Origin: RDYZ01 sp964518905
GTDB taxonomy: Bacteria; Cyanobacteriota; Cyanobacteriia; Cyanobacteriales; Geitlerinemataceae
Assembly (NCBI GenBank): GCA_964518905.1
Contig: CAZFJL010000003.1
Span: 62,001-126,000, forward strand
DNA length: 64,000 bases
Direction of reading: 5' to 3'
Shown here: positions 8,311 through 16,495 of the stretch, piece after piece
Layout of the letters: each line of letters starts with the position of its first letter
How positions within the stretch are numbered: the stretch's first letter is position 1
Translations under genes and position numbers: made by a program
Notes under the pieces: generated by a model
The model's database searches: none
What the model was told of the DNA's origin: nothing
What the model saw: only the letters and a program-made list of their open reading frames with translations

Positions 8311-8816
8311 CGTCAGGATCTCCGCAAACTTCAAAATAAAGGGAATAGAGCTTAAATTTCACACGATCTGGTTGTGTCGCATCGGGTCTACCAGATCGCT
8401 AGTAAGAAATGCACCACAGAAAGACTCGTCGTCCGTCAGACATTGTCGTCCGTCAGACATTAAAGTGTGGAATCGCCAATGGTCTAACTGCCAACTTCAC
8501 GTACGTATGGCAAAATTCCCGATGCTATGTCCGAACCAGCCAGGGACGCCACAAATACGTAGCACAAGCTTCTAGCTGGTCTAGCTGGTACGTGATAGAG
8601 GACTGTTTGATGAATCCGTAGCATCGGCTTCGAGCCGGTCAGCAAGCAAGACGATTGCCCGATGCAAAATAAGGCCGAACCGTAGTCCCAGAGGCAAGAC
8701 AAGATGTTGTCCTCTCAGCGGACGATCGGGGTTTCGTGGTAGATTCATAATCAGCCAAAGCCCCAGAAATTAGGGGTTTCAGCATTGTTGAGTTAGTAAA
8801 AAAACGCGCGAAAACT
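8311..8816. other. 506-bp noncoding region upstream of hom
   Basis: The region contains a perfect 17-bp tandem duplication (GTCGTCCGTCAGACATT at 8428-8444 and 8445-8461). It also has a stretch with RNA-like pairing at 8597-8715: AGAGGAC at 8597-8603 can pair with GTCCTCT at 8709-8715, and GCATCGG at 8621-8627 with CCGATGC inside it. Near the gene is a small hairpin, CCCC-agaaatta-GGGG, at 8761-8776. No known riboswitch or small RNA family was recognised. Short reading frames on either strand look accidental. Confidence 0.35.
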
Positions 8817-10130
8817 GTGGGTTATAACGTCGGTCTGCTCGGTCTCGGAACAGTCGGAACGGGAACGGCCAAAATTATTATGGATTCCGTGGGCCGTCAC
8901 CCGCTGCTCGAAGAAATCTCGATCGTGCGGGTCGGCGTTCGCGATCCCAATAAAGCTCGCGCCGTGGAATTTGAAACGGGGGTGGTGACCGATGATCTCG
9001 CCTCGATCGTCACCGACCCCAATATCGACATCATCGTTGAGCTGATCGGCGGCGTTAAACCCGCGCTGAAATATATCCTGACGGCGATCGAGCATGGTAA
9101 ACATGTCGTCACCGCCAACAAAGCCGTCATCTCGCGTCACGGCGACGAAATTTTTACGGCAGCCAATGCCAAAGGCGTTTACGTCCTGCTCGAAGCTGCC
9201 GTCGCAGGTGGTATCCCCGTCCTGACGCCGCTCAAGCAAGCCCTCGGCGTCAACCGAATTAACCGCGTCACCGGCATCATCAACGGCACAACGAACTACA
9301 TCCTGACGCGGATGAAAAACGAAGGCGTCGATTTTGATGACGTCCTTGCCGATGCCCAACGGTTAGGCTACGCCGAAGCCGACCCGAGCGCTGATGTGGA
9401 CGGACTCGACGCCGCCGACAAAATCGCCATTCTCGCCTCCCTGGCCTTCGGTGGCCGCATCAAACTCGACGACGTTTACTGCGAAGGTATCCGCAAGATT
9501 TCCGCAGCGGATATCGCCTACGCCGAAAAGCTGGGCTTTACGATCAAACTGTTGGCGATCGCCCAGGGAAACCGCCCCCCTAGCGGCGCGATGCCCACGG
9601 AAATCGAACTCAAAGTTCACCCGACCTTGCTGCCGAAACATCACCCCCTCGCCACGGTTGACGGCGTGAATAACGCTGTACTCGTCGAAGCTGACCCGCT
9701 GGGTGAGGTAATGTTTTACGGCCCCGGCGCAGGCGAAGGCGCAACGGCGAGCGCGGTCGTGTCCGATATCGTCAGCATCGTCGCAACCCTCGAAGGCGGC
9801 ACACCGACCAGCACCAGCAGCGGCAATCCCCTTCTGCGCTGCTCCCACGAGCATTACACGCCCGTCGCCCCGATGGATACCGCCGTCTCGCGTTTTTACG
9901 CCCGCATCCTGACCCAGGATCGCCCGAGCGTCATCGGCCATATCGGTCTCGCATTTGGCGATCACGGCGTCAGCCTCGAATCGGTGGTACAGATTGACGT
10001 CCACGATCGTGGCGCGGAAATTGTCGTCATCACCCACAAGGTCAGCGAAGGCGAGTTTCAAACGGCGCTCAAGGCTCTGCACGCCTTAGAAGAAGTCGTC
10101 TCGGTTCCCAGCGTTCTGCGCGTTTGGTGA
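8817..10130 (+). CDS. hom: Homoserine dehydrogenase
   Basis: NAD(P)-dependent reduction of aspartate semialdehyde to homoserine, the branch point to threonine, methionine and isoleucine. The 437 aa match the monofunctional enzyme with regulatory tail: a Rossmann motif GLGTVGTG at residues 8-15, the catalytic domain with VTANKAVIS, NGTTNYILTRM and DGLDAADKIAILA, and a C-terminal ACT domain from about residue 367 (SVIGHIGLAFGDHGVSL) expected to bind threonine. The start is GTG at 8817. There is no close ribosome-binding sequence, and the gene is not in an operon with aspartokinase, as usual in cyanobacteria. Confidence 0.96.
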   Translation: MGYNVGLLGLGTVGTGTAKIIMDSVGRHPLLEEISIVRVGVRDPNKARAVEFETGVVTDDLASIVTDPNIDIIVELIGGVKPALKYILTAIEHGKHVVTANKAVISRHGDEIFTAANAKGVYVLLEAAVAGGIPVLTPLKQALGVNRINRVTGIINGTTNYILTRMKNEGVDFDDVLADAQRLGYAEADPSADVDGLDAADKIAILASLAFGGRIKLDDVYCEGIRKISAADIAYAEKLGFTIKLLAIAQGNRPPSGAMPTEIELKVHPTLLPKHHPLATVDGVNNAVLVEADPLGEVMFYGPGAGEGATASAVVSDIVSIVATLEGGTPTSTSSGNPLLRCSHEHYTPVAPMDTAVSRFYARILTQDRPSVIGHIGLAFGDHGVSLESVVQIDVHDRGAEIVVITHKVSEGEFQTALKALHALEEVVSVPSVLRVW

Positions 10131-10200
10131 TGCGCATTTGGTGAAACGTACTGCCCAAATCTAGAGCTGATTTCGAGAGCTAAAGAGAGAGTCAACCAGC

Positions 10201-10935
10201 GTGGAATTTTGGCTGCGAACCAGTGGTACGTGGATTAATGTGCTGACAGTGACCCTTGGAACGGTGCTGGGACTAAGCGCGGGGCGCTACCTTCCGGCGC
10301 GGGTGCAGCGATCGATCGCCCAGGGAATCGGCCTACTGACGCTGTGGATCGGCTTCAGCATGGCCGGGTCGTTGGCAGAGTCGGGAACTGATCGCGTCGA
10401 TGGCGTGATCTTGGGGCTAATCGCGATCGTTGTGGGTGGCGCGATCGGTGAGCTGATCGGTATCGAAGAGCGGCTGATCCGCTTCAGCGATCGGCTACGG
10501 CGCTGGGTCAACGGGTCGGGCAAGTTTACCGAAGGCTTTGTCACTGCGAGCCTGCTATTTTGCGTCGGGCCGATGACGCTGATCGGCTGTCTCAACAATG
10601 GCTTATCGGGCGACAACACGCTAATCGTCCTCAAGGCCAGCATGGACGGGATCACCGCGATCGCCCTTAGCAGCATTTACGGCGTCGGCGTCGGCGCGTC
10701 AATCCTGGCGATCGCGATCTATCAAGGCAGCATTTCCCTACTGGCCGGTCAGCTCGCCGGAATCATCCCCGACCCGGCCAGCGATCCGCGCATTTTGCTG
10801 CTAACCGGGGTGGGGGGGTTGATGGTGCTGGGGACGGGGATTAATTTGTTGGAGTTGGGCAAGGTGCGGGTGGCGTCGTTTTTGCCCGCGCTGGCGATCG
10901 CGCCGGTGTTGCAACAGTTGGCCGCATTTTTTTGA
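10201..10935 (+). CDS. DUF554 family integral membrane protein (YqgA/YdfK-like)
   Basis: 244 aa with about six hydrophobic segments. Family signatures are WINVLTVTLGTVLGLSAGR at the N-terminus, GGAIGELIGIEERL near residue 80, FVTASLLFCVGPMTLIGCLNNGLSGDN in the middle, and ALSSIYGVGVG. The family's function (possibly transport) is not established. The start is GTG at 10201, 70 bp after hom and on the same strand. Its stop codon overlaps the left arm of the GTAGGGTGGGCA inverted repeat at 10935, and a strong bidirectional terminator follows. Confidence 0.9.
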   Translation: MEFWLRTSGTWINVLTVTLGTVLGLSAGRYLPARVQRSIAQGIGLLTLWIGFSMAGSLAESGTDRVDGVILGLIAIVVGGAIGELIGIEERLIRFSDRLRRWVNGSGKFTEGFVTASLLFCVGPMTLIGCLNNGLSGDNTLIVLKASMDGITAIALSSIYGVGVGASILAIAIYQGSISLLAGQLAGIIPDPASDPRILLLTGVGGLMVLGTGINLLELGKVRVASFLPALAIAPVLQQLAAFF

Positions 10936-10977
10936 GTAGGGTGGGCACTGCCCACCATGACAAATGCCCACCCTACT
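10935..10977. repeat. GTAGGGTGGGCA-type inverted repeat, copy 1
   Basis: A 13-bp perfect inverted repeat (AGTAGGGTGGGCA / TGCCCACCCTACT) encloses a second GGTGGGCA-c-TGCCCACC palindrome. It is the short form of the dispersed repeat also seen at 20966-21060 and 30550-30649. All three sit immediately after the stop codon of a plus-strand gene. Confidence 0.85.
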
Positions 10978-10995
10978 GGCTGAGAAATTGTAGAG

Positions 10996-11033
10996 AAAAA
11001 GCCCCTCATTAATTTTTTAACGAGGGGCTTTTT
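10996..11033. terminator. Bidirectional rho-independent terminator
   Basis: A 12-bp perfect stem (AAAAAGCCCCTC / GAGGGGCTTTTT) with a 14-nt loop, A-rich before and T-rich after. It lies between the convergent DUF554 gene and the ABC1 kinase gene, so it can end both transcripts. Confidence 0.9.
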
Positions 11034-11069
11034 GGTTAGAAGTTCACAGCAAATCCTGGGTTCAATCCG

Positions 11070-13058
11070 TTACGATCGCATCGCCGCAACCGGGTCAACC
11101 GGAACATTTTCCTGTTCGAGAAACACACCCCGGATTAACCGCGCAGCCGCACGCTGCATGAGATTACTGACAATCTCCTGCCCCATTTGCTGGGTCTCGG
11201 GTTTTGATAAGAGGGTCGGTACAATCCGCAAGATTTTCATCGGGTCAAATCCCGGCGTATCTTGTAGGAGTCCCCAGATCGTCCGAATGTGTTCCAGGTT
11301 TTGGCGATCGGTTTCTGACGTCACCGTCACCACTTGCTGATTGGCGGGACGCTGAGGCAAGAAACCCAACCAGTCCGACAGCGCCATATTGGTATTTCGT
11401 ACCGCGTCTTGCGATAGCACATCAATATTACGCACGACCTCATCAACGATGCGATCGCGGATAAATTCGCCGCGCTCCGAGAAGAGAAAATCGATCGCTT
11501 TCTCGATCGAGCTGCCCAGATCGTAATCCTGGCTATCTCGCGCATTTTTGAGCAGATTTTCGAGACGATTCCAGCGAAAACTACCATCTTTAAACAGCAG
11601 TTCTTTGAGCGAGGTTCGCAGCTCTGGAGCCGGATCGGTTAGTAGGCGTTTGGCGACGTAAGGATAGGCTTTATTCAGCACTTTGAAATCGGGATCGACG
11701 TTAATCGCGATACCTTCGAGGGTCACGAGCGATCGAATGATTAACGCATAATACGCCGGGACGCTGAACGGATATTCATACATCAGTTCCGATAATTTGT
11801 CGGTCATGCTTTTGAAATTCAGTTCGGCAACGCTTGCACCCAAGGCATTATTAAAGACGCTCGCAAGGGCGGGAATAATCGGCTCTAGGTCGGTGTCGGG
11901 GGTGAGAAATTCAAGCTTGATGTAGTCTTCGGCGAGGCGTTCAAAATCGCGGTTGACGAGGTGAACGATCGCCTCGATTAGGCCATAGCGCTGGTAGGTT
12001 TTGACCTGGCTCATCATGCCAAAGTCGAGGTAGGCTAGCTTGCCGTTGGGCATGGCCAGCAGGTTGCCAGGGTGAGGGTCGGCGTGGAAAAAGCCATATT
12101 CGAGCAACTGACGCAGCGAACATTCGACGCCCACTTCAATTAAGTAAGTCGCATCAATTCCCTGAGCGGCCACCGCTTCGAGATCGGTGAGTTTCGTCCC
12201 TTCGATCCACTCCATCGTCAGCACGCGCCGCCCGGTGTACTCCGAATAGATTTTCGGGATGTAGATATCGGGCAAATGACCGTAGAGAGAGGCGAAGCGC
12301 TCGGCATTGTACGCTTCGTGAGCGTAGTCCATCTCTTCGTAAATGCGGGTCGCAAATTCATCGACGATCGCCACTAAATCGCTACGAATGCGCTTGATGT
12401 TGAGTTTCGTCCACAGTGCTAAATTCCGCACCAGGTACAAATCGAGGCAGACCAGATCGCCCAAATCGGGGCGCTGTACCTTCACCGCGACCTGTTCGCC
12501 GGTTTTCAATCGACCTTTATACACTTGGCCGAGCGACGCCGCCGCGATCGGGTTCGGTGACAGCTCGGCATAGATTTCGTGGGGATCAGCGCCGAGTTCT
12601 TCCCGAATGAACTGAAAGGCGATTTCGTTCGGAAAGGGTGGAATCTGATCCTGAAGTTTGCTCAGTTCATCGAGATAGCTCGCCGGAACCAGGTCGGGAC
12701 GGGTCGAGAGCGCCTGACCGATTTTGATATAGGCAGGGCCGAGTCGCGTGAGCAATTCGCGCAGCTCGATCGCCCGTTTCGCCTCGTTTTTCTTAATCGA
12801 GTTCGATTGCTTGTCCCACAAAATCCCTAGCGCAAACCCGAGAAAGGTGGTGATCAGCGTCCAGAGTCGGGCAAACAGCCGAAAAAACTTGCCGCTATAG
12901 GTATCGGCGAGTTCCTGCGGGTCGTAGCGCAGCATTGTCGCTTGGACGCGATCGTGAAATTGAGAGGATTGCGAGGCATCTCGCAGCGCGAGGTCGGCGG
13001 GCGCAAGTTCGACGGGATCGCCGAGAGGATTACGGATGGTCGGAGGCGAGACTGTCAT
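11070..13058 (-). CDS. ABC1/UbiB (AarF) family atypical kinase
   Basis: 662 aa. The family consists of protein-kinase-like ATPases linked to quinone and prenyl-lipid metabolism in bacteria and to plastoglobules in plants. Diagnostic motifs are visible: the KxGQ motif in YIKIGQALSTRPDLVP, the Ala-rich loop in PIAAASLGQVYKG that replaces the Gly-rich loop, VAVKVQRP, the E of the helix C region, and HADPHPGN and YLDFGMM for the catalytic and metal-binding loops. The C-terminus has no clear transmembrane pair. Cyanobacteria carry several paralogues, and the substrate of this one cannot be told. ATG start at 13058; the gene stands alone. Confidence 0.93.
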   Translation of the reverse strand: MTVSPPTIRNPLGDPVELAPADLALRDASQSSQFHDRVQATMLRYDPQELADTYSGKFFRLFARLWTLITTFLGFALGILWDKQSNSIKKNEAKRAIELRELLTRLGPAYIKIGQALSTRPDLVPASYLDELSKLQDQIPPFPNEIAFQFIREELGADPHEIYAELSPNPIAAASLGQVYKGRLKTGEQVAVKVQRPDLGDLVCLDLYLVRNLALWTKLNIKRIRSDLVAIVDEFATRIYEEMDYAHEAYNAERFASLYGHLPDIYIPKIYSEYTGRRVLTMEWIEGTKLTDLEAVAAQGIDATYLIEVGVECSLRQLLEYGFFHADPHPGNLLAMPNGKLAYLDFGMMSQVKTYQRYGLIEAIVHLVNRDFERLAEDYIKLEFLTPDTDLEPIIPALASVFNNALGASVAELNFKSMTDKLSELMYEYPFSVPAYYALIIRSLVTLEGIAINVDPDFKVLNKAYPYVAKRLLTDPAPELRTSLKELLFKDGSFRWNRLENLLKNARDSQDYDLGSSIEKAIDFLFSERGEFIRDRIVDEVVRNIDVLSQDAVRNTNMALSDWLGFLPQRPANQQVVTVTSETDRQNLEHIRTIWGLLQDTPGFDPMKILRIVPTLLSKPETQQMGQEIVSNLMQRAAARLIRGVFLEQENVPVDPVAAMRS

Positions 13059-13407
13059 GATGAACCTCTATTGCTTCGCACATACAACCGAGTTTTGATC
13101 GGAGTTTTGATCGAACTTTTGAAGGACGACGGCTAAAGTGCTTCACGCATTGTAACAATTTGATCCCACAATCTTTGGGATTGGTGAGGTGAAATATCCC
13201 TACACGCTGGCATTTTGTGGGGATGGATGGTGGGTTGCGATCGCGAAATGGGTGTTTATCCCGCGCGATGCAGGCGAAATGATCGGCCATTCTGGACACG
13301 TCAACGTCATAGAAGCGTAGCGATTAACTAGCGATTCGCTAGATGCTCGCCAGATGTTCGAGACTCTGCCGTTTGCCTTCGTGTTTTTCTATTTTTGAGT
13401 GTGACCT
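13059..13407. other. 349-bp noncoding divergent region
   Basis: The region lies between the ABC1 kinase gene (minus) and the secreted protein gene (plus). Two near-identical GAGTTTTGATCG copies near 13090-13115 and a short palindrome CTAGCGA-tt-CGCTAG near 13330 are the only structures seen. It presumably carries both promoters; no -10 or -35 elements could be assigned with confidence. Confidence 0.3.
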
Positions 13408-14142
13408 ATGACTCGTTTTGTTTGGCTGAAATCTTCGCTATCCCAAAGCTTACGCACGATCGCGACCTGCACCCTCTTGGTCGGCCTACGCAGCACTCCG
13501 ATCGCCGCGATTCCAGCGTCCACTACGCCATCCATCAATCCCAACCGCATCGCGATCGACGCCGCCACCTGCCAGCTCGACTCCAACATTCAGCGCAATC
13601 GCCGCTTGGAAGTCACCGTGCCGCAAAACTGCGTCGATGATCGGCTTGGGATCGCGCAAATTGTTGATGATGCTCGCGATCGAGCCAATGCCTTCGCCCG
13701 TAATGCCGGGAATGTACCGCTAGAGGTTCGGACCATCAATTACGAGCCGATCGCGGGTGGTGTGCGGGTTCGCGCCGATCTTGGGGTGAATAATCCGCTG
13801 CTCGGGTTTCTCGATGTGCGGCTGTTTCAGGATGTGATGGCGTCGGTGGATAACGGGTTACTCAGTGTCGAAGCAGGCGAAACGCGGCTGGTGCTGGATG
13901 TGCCGATTTTTGGCGGTGGCAACCTGGAGGGCATCGCTCGGGGTGTGGTGGATCAACAGTTGCGGGTGTTGAACGGTAAGCGGTTAAGCGAGCTGGCGAT
14001 CGAGACGGGACTTGATCGGGTGATGGCGGAGCGATCGGGCTTGAGTCGCGAGGCGGTGAACTTTATCGTCAGTTCGGTGGAAGACGATATCGATATCGAA
14101 CTGACCAACAGCGGCGCGAATGTGACGATCGAATTTCGCTGA
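13408..14142 (+). CDS. Hypothetical secreted protein, 244 aa
   Basis: Not assigned to a known family with confidence. The N-terminus looks like a signal peptide: basic residues (MTRFVWLKSS), a hydrophobic stretch (TIATCTLLVGL), and a small-residue cleavage region (TPIAA) near residue 33. The mature part is rich in beta-type segments (VRTINYEPIAGGVRVRADLGV, GETRLVLDVPIFGGGNLEGIA) and ends IDIELTNSGANVTIEF. It has two Cys residues in the mature part (TCQL and NCVD), which could form a disulphide in the periplasm. Codon use and CGATCG frequency match the neighbours, so it is probably a resident gene. Confidence 0.75.
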   Translation: MTRFVWLKSSLSQSLRTIATCTLLVGLRSTPIAAIPASTTPSINPNRIAIDAATCQLDSNIQRNRRLEVTVPQNCVDDRLGIAQIVDDARDRANAFARNAGNVPLEVRTINYEPIAGGVRVRADLGVNNPLLGFLDVRLFQDVMASVDNGLLSVEAGETRLVLDVPIFGGGNLEGIARGVVDQQLRVLNGKRLSELAIETGLDRVMAERSGLSREAVNFIVSSVEDDIDIELTNSGANVTIEFR

Positions 14143-14484
14143 CGTTCGCGAGGCAGCGGCGTTCGATCGAGCCGCCGCCCCACTGCGAGCCGTCACGCTT
14201 AACCCTGTCTTCAGCTTTTCTTACTGAGAACTACTTGCAAAAAGAGTCGCGTGCATTTATCTTGAATTTCAACGCCATGGGACTCCGCGCAGTCAACGAC
14301 CGGTCATGTTGGTATCACGCCAGGAGCATCAGTGTTCCCGTATGAACCTGTGTCCGATCCCGCGAGCGTGAGGCCATTTTTGCTCGGGTGTTTCACTTGG
14401 GCTACCAAAACAGAGTCAAAATTTCACCGCTCTGTTTTTAGCTCTGTTTAATTGAGAATCTTTTTGTTTAGGAGTGATTGAGAC
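14143..14484. other. 342-bp noncoding region upstream of the dpsA gene group
   Basis: The region probably carries the promoter of the 89-aa gene and dpsA. It contains AT-rich TTGAGAATC-like sequence near 14450 that faintly resembles a Fur half-site, and AGGAG 10 bases before the ATG at 14485. There is no hairpin or tandem repeat of note. Confidence 0.3.
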
Positions 14485-14754
14485 ATGCTCAACACCTTAC
14501 GCGCTCATGTGCGCTCGATCGAACGGATGTCAACGCCCCAAGGCCAGCGGTGTTACTGCGTGTTTGAGATTCCAGGACGACCCGATCTGGCGCTTTGGTC
14601 TCCCGATATCGGTCAGTTTGGCGATCTAACCGTTGGATCTGAAGTCAATCTGATGGATGACGGCTGTGGCCGGATCAGCTTCGATCCCCGTGCTGGAAAG
14701 CCTCAAACATCGGAGTCCAACTGGCTAAGTCACCTTATTGAGAGTTTTCTATGA
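14485..14754 (+). CDS. Small hypothetical protein co-transcribed with dpsA, 89 aa
   Basis: No known family recognised. The protein is soluble with a predicted beta-rich N-terminal part (LRAHVRSIERMSTPQGQRCYCVFEIPGRPDLALWSPDIGQFG cut here by residues 5-46) and a C-terminal helix. It has the pair C-Y-C near residue 28 and one further Cys (DGCGR). The ATG has AGGAG 10 bases upstream. Its stop codon overlaps the dpsA start by 4 bp (ATGA at 14751-14754), so the two are translationally coupled, which suggests a related job in iron storage or oxidative stress. That role is inference from position only. Confidence 0.8.
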   Translation: MLNTLRAHVRSIERMSTPQGQRCYCVFEIPGRPDLALWSPDIGQFGDLTVGSEVNLMDDGCGRISFDPRAGKPQTSESNWLSHLIESFL

Positions 14755-15293
14755 CTACGATTGCAGAACCTATTTTGGCGTGGGGCGATGTGGCGGATAA
14801 CGTCGTTTTGCTCGACAAGTCTGTCACATCTACGGTGTGCGAAGGGATGAATGTCGCCCTGGCCAGCTTCCAGGCGCTTTACATCCAGTACCAAAAACAC
14901 CACTTCGTCTCCGAAGGCAGCGAATTTTATTCGGTGCACGAATGGGTTGGCGAAAGTGCGGATGAAGTGCGTGGCTACGTTCACGAACTGGGCGAACGGG
15001 TGAACAACCTCGGCGGCGTTCCGGTGTCCTCGTTTACGCGCTTGGCGGAACTCTGCTGTTTCACACCAGAGGATGATGGTGTCTTCGGTTTGCGATCGTC
15101 GATCGAGTCCGATCTCGCTGCCGAACAGGCCATACTCCAGTCGCTGCGTCGTTTGGCAGCGCAAGCCGAAAGCCTTGGCGATCGCGCCACCCGTTATCTC
15201 TACGAAAAAATTTTGTTAGAGACGGAAGACCGCGCCGCTCATGCCAGCCATTTTCTCGCCAGCGATAGTCTGACCCAGGCGTTTGTCGGTTAG
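14751..15293 (+). CDS. dpsA: DpsA, Dps-family ferritin-like DNA-protection protein
   Basis: 180 aa, the usual cyanobacterial DpsA length. Dps proteins form 12-subunit shells that oxidise Fe(II) with H2O2 and store iron, protecting DNA. The ferritin-like core is clear: LYIQYQKHHFVSEGSEFYSVHEW, then DEVRGYVHELGERVNNLGGVP. These carry the His and acidic residues of the inter-subunit ferroxidase centre, in the KHHF form typical of cyanobacterial DpsA rather than the NYHWNV form of enterobacteria. It is translationally coupled to the upstream 89-aa gene and followed by a probable terminator. Confidence 0.92.
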   Translation: MTTIAEPILAWGDVADNVVLLDKSVTSTVCEGMNVALASFQALYIQYQKHHFVSEGSEFYSVHEWVGESADEVRGYVHELGERVNNLGGVPVSSFTRLAELCCFTPEDDGVFGLRSSIESDLAAEQAILQSLRRLAAQAESLGDRATRYLYEKILLETEDRAAHASHFLASDSLTQAFVG

Positions 15294-15396
15294 GACTAAT
15301 TACAGCGATACCGAGAGATCTGTATCGTTTCTGCACTTTGTGTGGGAACGGTCAACATTCTCAATCAACGAGTAAACCACGCAAATTCAATTTTGG

Positions 15397-15446
15397 CAGC
15401 GGGTCGATGTAAGCGGCGTAACCGGCTCCTCTTCCCGCTGTTTTTT
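15397..15446 (+). terminator. Probable terminator after dpsA
   Basis: CAGCGGG at 15397-15403 pairs with CCCGCTG at 15434-15440 across a 30-nt interior that can fold further, followed by six T residues. It separates dpsA from the next small gene. Confidence 0.6.
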
Positions 15447-15501
15447 GGTTATTCTTTTTCACTCTTTAATGCAAAAAAGTCTTAGTAAGGTCTAGTGAAC
15501 G

Positions 15502-15771
15502 ATGGAATTTATGAGTCCTTCTGCCCATTGGTTTAACGATTTGGCGCTGACACCGGTGGATCGACTGTCAATTACTCAGCGGCTGCGAGAACTGGCGATC
15601 GGGTGCGAATCCCGCCATGCAAAACGACTGCGCGTGTGTATCAAAAATTGTACCGATGCGATCCAAGTCTGGAGCGTGATCCAGCAGGTGACCGCGCCGC
15701 GCTGTACGTTGTTGACGCATTTAGAAAAGTGTTGGCAATCGCCGGATATTGATCCAAATCTCGACGATTGA
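15502..15771 (+). CDS. Small hypothetical protein, 89 aa
   Basis: Function unknown. The protein is helical, with four Cys residues (GCESR, RVCIKNC, RCTLL, KCW). The C-terminal half (KNCTDAIQVWSVIQQVTAPRCTLLTHLEKCW) resembles the amphipathic segments of small cyanobacterial conserved proteins, but no family name is justified. ATG at 15502; a second ATG three codons later is also possible. It is on the same strand as dpsA and the ferredoxin-like gene, 62 bp before the latter, and could be co-transcribed with it. Confidence 0.72.
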   Translation: MEFMSPSAHWFNDLALTPVDRLSITQRLRELAIGCESRHAKRLRVCIKNCTDAIQVWSVIQQVTAPRCTLLTHLEKCWQSPDIDPNLDD

Positions 15772-15833
15772 TCACAGCGACAAATATTTAGGCAATCACC
15801 CAATCAACACCAAACAATCACCCAATTACAGCA

Positions 15834-16430
15834 GTGATGACAAGCATGACGGCAACACAACTATCTTCTATGGGACATTGCGACTATCAACAGCTCGAAG
15901 GGACGTATACGAGAGTGTTGCGATCGTCGAGCTTCAAAACGAAGGGATTGATTTTGCGCAGCGGCGGGCGAGAACTAGAGATTGTTTTGCCGAAAAAGCT
16001 CCGTCCCCTGCTGGCGCTAGAACTCCAACCGGGCGATCGCCTGCGTCTGTTCACAGAGACGAAAAAGCAGAAGACGATCGCGATCAACATCATGAAAGTC
16101 ATGGAGCGGGCAATCGCCGATGATGATCAGCGTGAGCCCGCCCAACCGAGCGTGTTGGGTGGCACGAGCCAGACTGAGTTCATACCTGAAAGCACCTCGT
16201 GCTCTGGTTTGATCGTGGAAATTTGTCGGAAGGGAACCTGTCGGAAACGCGGGAGTTTAGATTTGCTGAAACAGTGGCAGGCAGAAGCTGATCGCGATCC
16301 GACCTTAGCCGGATTATCGTGTCAGTCTACGGGTTGCCTGAAGCGCTGCAAGGCGGGCGTGAATGTACGGATCGGCGATCGGGTTGTCAGTCGCGCCCAG
16401 ACGATGCGCCTTGCGGATCTCGCTCGCTGA
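15834..16430 (+). CDS. Thioredoxin-like [2Fe-2S] ferredoxin domain protein
   Basis: 198 aa in two parts. Residues about 18-85 form a small beta-rich domain (LEGTYTRVLRSSSFKTKGLIL, then LELQPGDRLRLFTE). Residues about 120-198 carry a thioredoxin-fold [2Fe-2S] ferredoxin module with Cys spacing C-x4-C in ICRKGTCRKRGS and C-x4-C-x3-C in SCQSTGCLKRCKAGVNV. These Cys can hold the cluster seen in Aquifex-type ferredoxins and NuoE-like subunits. The start is GTG 15834 or the following ATG. The redox partner is unknown. Proximity to dpsA suggests iron or oxidative-stress metabolism, by inference. Confidence 0.85.
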   Translation: MMTSMTATQLSSMGHCDYQQLEGTYTRVLRSSSFKTKGLILRSGGRELEIVLPKKLRPLLALELQPGDRLRLFTETKKQKTIAINIMKVMERAIADDDQREPAQPSVLGGTSQTEFIPESTSCSGLIVEICRKGTCRKRGSLDLLKQWQAEADRDPTLAGLSCQSTGCLKRCKAGVNVRIGDRVVSRAQTMRLADLAR

Positions 16431-16495
16431 TGAGGTGCTGATGACGCGCGGAGATGCGACGTCAACCAAAGAATGAGCCGTTGCGCTGCGATTTC

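Noticed and set aside
8484..8702. Minus-strand frame upstream of hom
   Set aside because: No ribosome-binding site, no recognisable domain, and it runs through repeat and possible RNA structure.
14440..14470. Fur-box-like sequence before the dpsA group
   Set aside because: TTGAGAATC matches the consensus too poorly to call a site.
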